From: Clostridiaceae bacterium
GTDB taxonomy: Bacteria > Bacillota > Clostridia > Saccharofermentanales > UBA5734
DNA: 8,255 nt
Assembly: GCA_012522285.1 (NCBI GenBank)
Contig: JAAYKS010000413.1
Span: forward strand, 1 to 8,255
Direction: 5' to 3'
Below the pieces are notes generated by a model that did not search any database, was not told the origin of the DNA, and saw only the letters and a program-made list of their open reading frames with translations. Below are positions 6,263-8,255 of the stretch, in pieces (the first letter of the stretch is position 1; each line of letters opens with the position of its first letter). The position numbers and the translations under genes were made by a program.

Positions 6263-7240
6263 ATGGCTCAATCTGTTGATATTCTATTGATCCACAGCCC
6301 CAACATCCAGCCACTGGATGAAACCAAGCTGTCGGCTATTCGTGCCGTATTCCCGGAAGCTCGTCTGACACGTGCCGACAGCGGCCGTTCCGTCGACCCT
6401 TCCCTCTTAAAAACCGCCGAAATCGCTTTTGGTCCTCTTTCTCCCGACAATGCGGCAGCCGCCCCGCAACTGCGCTGGGTTCAACTGCAGTCTGCGGGTT
6501 GTGAAAACTATACGCTCCCCGGCAACACATTCCCGCACGACCGTGTCCGGCTGACCACTTCATCGGGTGTTTTCGACCTGCCGATCGCTGAGCACGTACT
6601 GGGTATGATGCTCGGCCACGTGCGAGGGTTATTCCATTACGCCCGCACGCAGACTGGCGGGCATTGGGTCCGAAATCACGACGTCTCCCGCGATTTCTCC
6701 GGTTCCACCGTCGGAATTGTAGGGCTGGGCAGCATCGGAGGCGCAGTGGCCGTCCGGGCAAAAGCGCTGGGAGCGCGGGTTCTCGGGGTGCGGCGTACCC
6801 CCTCGCCGCAAGATCCTGTAGACGAATGCTACACCCCCGAACGCCTGCATCAGATGTTGAAGCAGTGCGATTTTGTCGCGTTGTGTTTGCCCTCCACTGT
6901 GGACACCCGCCATATCATTGATGCGGCAGCGCTCGCAGTTCTGCCCGATCACGCTTTTATTGTCAATATCGGACGGGGCAGTGCCATCGATACGGACGCA
7001 CTGGTGGAAGCACTCCGGGCTGGCAGGATTGGTGGCGCAGGACTGGATGTGACAGACCCGGAGCCTCTCCCCGACGGTCATCCTCTCTGGGGCATGGACA
7101 ACGTGCTGATCACCCCGCATACGTCGGGCGGATCTCCGGGCGACGACGCCCGCATTCATACGCTCTTTCTGGAAAATCTGCGGCGATATCGGGACAAAGA
7201 TCCTCTGCTCAACCTGGTCGATCCGGTTCGCGGTTACTGA
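6263..7240 (+). CDS. D-isomer-specific 2-hydroxyacid dehydrogenase
   Basis: Cytoplasmic NAD(P)H-dependent enzyme interconverting 2-keto acids and D-2-hydroxyacids, 325 residues, normal for the family. The N-terminal substrate domain includes LRWVQLQSAG (70-79). The Rossmann dinucleotide motif is GLGSIG (154-159). The catalytic residues are all present: Arg238 in NIGRG, Glu267 in DVTDPEPLP, and His286 in ITPHTSG. The second beta strand of the nucleotide domain ends in GVRRT (175-179) with two arginines rather than an acidic residue, which suggests NADP(H) preference. The C-terminal FLENLRRY...PLLNLVDP..GY is characteristic of the GhrA/D-2-hydroxyacid dehydrogenase group, so glyoxylate or hydroxypyruvate reduction is one possible activity, but the substrate cannot be read off. 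The gene is divergent from the efflux operon and has no same-strand neighbour in the window. Its end overlaps the Nudix gene end by 7 bases. Confidence 0.95.
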   Translation: MAQSVDILLIHSPNIQPLDETKLSAIRAVFPEARLTRADSGRSVDPSLLKTAEIAFGPLSPDNAAAAPQLRWVQLQSAGCENYTLPGNTFPHDRVRLTTSSGVFDLPIAEHVLGMMLGHVRGLFHYARTQTGGHWVRNHDVSRDFSGSTVGIVGLGSIGGAVAVRAKALGARVLGVRRTPSPQDPVDECYTPERLHQMLKQCDFVALCLPSTVDTRHIIDAAALAVLPDHAFIVNIGRGSAIDTDALVEALRAGRIGGAGLDVTDPEPLPDGHPLWGMDNVLITPHTSGGSPGDDARIHTLFLENLRRYRDKDPLLNLVDPVRGY

Positions 7241-7701
7241 CGATCGGACAAGCCGGACTCGCCTTCCTGCGGCGGACAGTCCAGCCATGCGATCGCATGC
7301 GCGAGCACTTCCCGTTCGGCCGGATAGGTTAACAAAGCGTCCGCCCTTTTCGCGTCGGCCAGCCATGCTTCCGAAATCTCGGCCGCAGGTGTGGCTGCCC
7401 CTTCTTGATCGAAACGGGCCAAAAAAAAGACCGATTCCTTTGGTTTGCCGTTTGGCAGCAGATATCGGATGCTTTCACGGAAGCGGGGATCGGGGCTGGT
7501 CGAAAGCCCGGTCTCTTCCCGCAATTCACGTGCAGCAGTCTCAGCCTCTGTTTCCCCGGGCTCCATGTGGCCTTTGGGAAAGCCGATATGGCCGCCGACA
7601 TTGCGCACTAGCCAAAACAATCGCACCCCGTCACGGATTGTGTACAACACCGCTCCGCAGGACTTTTCGCCTTTGTCCGTTCCGCCGGGGAAGCCGCACA
7701 T
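7234..7701 (-). CDS. Nudix hydrolase, probably diadenosine tetraphosphatase-like
   Basis: Cytoplasmic hydrolase of nucleoside diphosphates linked to another moiety, 155 residues. A perfect Nudix box GX5EX7REUXEEXGU spans residues 44-66 (GHMEPGE, then REL and REETGL). The lead-in EKSCGAVLY (12-20) and GGHIGFPKGH (36-45) resemble bis(5'-nucleosyl)-tetraphosphatases of the NUDT2/Ap4A type, so hydrolysis of Ap4A to ATP and AMP is the best guess; RNA-cap or nucleotide clean-up are alternatives. The ATG at 7701 is chosen because it overlaps the upstream stop codon as TGATG, which implies translational coupling, and places the conserved domain close to the N-terminus. An in-frame ATG at 7785 would add 28 proline-rich residues read inside the upstream gene. 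The ribosome-binding sequence here is weak, fitting reliance on coupling. Family is certain; substrate is inferred. Confidence 0.93.
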   Translation of the reverse strand: MCGFPGGTDKGEKSCGAVLYTIRDGVRLFWLVRNVGGHIGFPKGHMEPGETEAETAARELREETGLSTSPDPRFRESIRYLLPNGKPKESVFFLARFDQEGAATPAAEISEAWLADAKRADALLTYPAEREVLAHAIAWLDCPPQEGESGLSDRQ

Positions 7702-8255
7702 CACAGCCTGCCATCCCGGGGGCGTTTGCGGACCGGGACCAGATCGATCGTGTGGATCGGGCAGATTTCGTGACAGCAATAGCATTTGATGCAGTTCGCA
7801 TAGTCGATGGCAGCTTTTCCGTCGCGGATCTCAATCGTATGACGCGGGCAGATTTCCGCGCATTTCCCACACCCGATACAGTCCGGCAGGATCGCTGGAT
7901 AAGGAGAGAACCTCCGGTGGATCCAGGCGCGCACCGGGCGGGGCAGCGCGCGCATCCGGTCGCCGGGCAGTTTGTTCGCGGCTGGACGGAAAAAGGTCTC
8001 AAACCGTTCCAGCGCATCGCCCGACCAGGTCAACTCTTCCGGACTTCCCGGCACCAGGTCGCGCGTCACGGCTTCGAAGTGGACCGGGATTTTTTCTGGA
8101 GCAAACCCCACGATCCGTGCACAGGCCAAATCTGCGGCGTAGGGATTGAGCGAGGCCACCAGGACACCCGCTTTTTTGGGAGATCCGGCCGAAGGCCCCA
8201 TCCCTTCCATGCCGACGACTCCGTCCACGATCGAGAATCCGGGTCGGATCCGTTC
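7701..8255 (-). CDS. DUF362 family protein with two [4Fe-4S] ferredoxin motifs, partial (N-terminus beyond window)
   Basis: The 184 visible residues are the C-terminal part; the reading frame is open to the window edge at 8255, so the true start lies outside. The opening FSIVDGVVGMEGMGPSAGSP and then GVLVASLNPYAADLACARIVGF match the end of the DUF362 domain. A linker follows, then two ferredoxin-type clusters: CIGCGKCAEICP (Cys126, 129, 132, 136 of the visible part) and CIKCYCCHEICP (Cys155, 158, 161, 165), the second with an extra Cys160. The tail is basic. DUF362-ferredoxin proteins are common in anaerobes and their reaction is not established; electron transfer linked to an unknown substrate is all that can be said. 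The stop codon overlaps the Nudix start, so the two form an operon. A GTG at 8228 is in frame but sits inside the conserved domain and is not a start. Confidence 0.93.
   Translation of the reverse strand, partial: ERIRPGFSIVDGVVGMEGMGPSAGSPKKAGVLVASLNPYAADLACARIVGFAPEKIPVHFEAVTRDLVPGSPEELTWSGDALERFETFFRPAANKLPGDRMRALPRPVRAWIHRRFSPYPAILPDCIGCGKCAEICPRHTIEIRDGKAAIDYANCIKCYCCHEICPIHTIDLVPVRKRPRDGRL

Noticed and set aside
6629..7366. Open frame on the minus strand opposite the dehydrogenase (245 codons)
   Set aside because: It overlaps both the dehydrogenase and the end of the Nudix gene, is rich in Arg and Cys, and matches no family I recognise.
1..8255. Search for CRISPR repeats, insertion-sequence ends, phage or known defence genes
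   Set aside because: No regularly spaced direct repeats, transposase, integrase, toxin-antitoxin pair or defence domain was seen. The AbrB-like domain alone is not evidence of an antitoxin because it is fused to an ABC ATPase.

Overview
The window looks like chromosomal DNA from a GC-rich, low-complexity-free bacterium, most likely a Gram-positive anaerobe of the Clostridia type. The grounds are strong Shine-Dalgarno sequences in front of nearly every gene (AAGGAGGT, GGAGG), a BcrA-type ABC ATPase, a lipoprotein-anchored efflux adaptor with an acidic LPEEE segment after the lipid-attachment cysteine, and a DUF362/ferredoxin protein. The taxonomic call is inference; there is no rRNA or other marker gene. 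Every gene-sized stretch is accounted for, and the longest non-coding gap is the 183-base divergent region 6080-6262.

Left block (1-6079, all on the minus strand, transcribed right to left): one compact export operon. Transcription probably starts from a good sigma-A-type promoter near 6110. Its order is a lipoprotein membrane-fusion adaptor, a 948-residue ten-helix permease built from two FtsX/MacB-type halves, a first MacB/LolD-type ATPase, a second MacB/LolD-type ATPase carrying a C-terminal AbrB/SpoVT-like domain, and the start of a BcrA-type ATPase that leaves the window at position 1. The last three genes are tightly packed (23-base gap, 14-base overlap, 8-base overlap), which implies translational coupling. 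The adaptor, permease and two ATPases can form a tripartite MacB-like efflux pump. The BcrA-type ATPase would need ABC-2 permease partners outside the window. The combination recalls multi-ABC antimicrobial-peptide or cell-envelope-stress operons, but the substrate is not shown by the sequence.

Middle (6080-6262): a short divergent regulatory region with a well-placed minus-strand promoter for the pump operon, a weaker overlapping plus-strand promoter candidate, and a small inverted repeat.

Right block: a plus-strand D-2-hydroxyacid dehydrogenase (6263-7240) with all catalytic residues converges with a minus-strand pair, a Nudix hydrolase and the C-terminal part of a DUF362 protein with two [4Fe-4S] motifs. 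The last two overlap as TGATG. The dehydrogenase and Nudix genes overlap tail to tail by 7 bases. These look like ordinary housekeeping or accessory metabolic genes.

No CRISPR array, insertion sequence, tRNA, phage gene or recognisable defence system is visible. The least ordinary items are the ATPase-AbrB fusion, the asymmetric layout of one duplicated permease with two different ATPases, and the glutamate in the Q-loop position of the BcrA-type ATPase.
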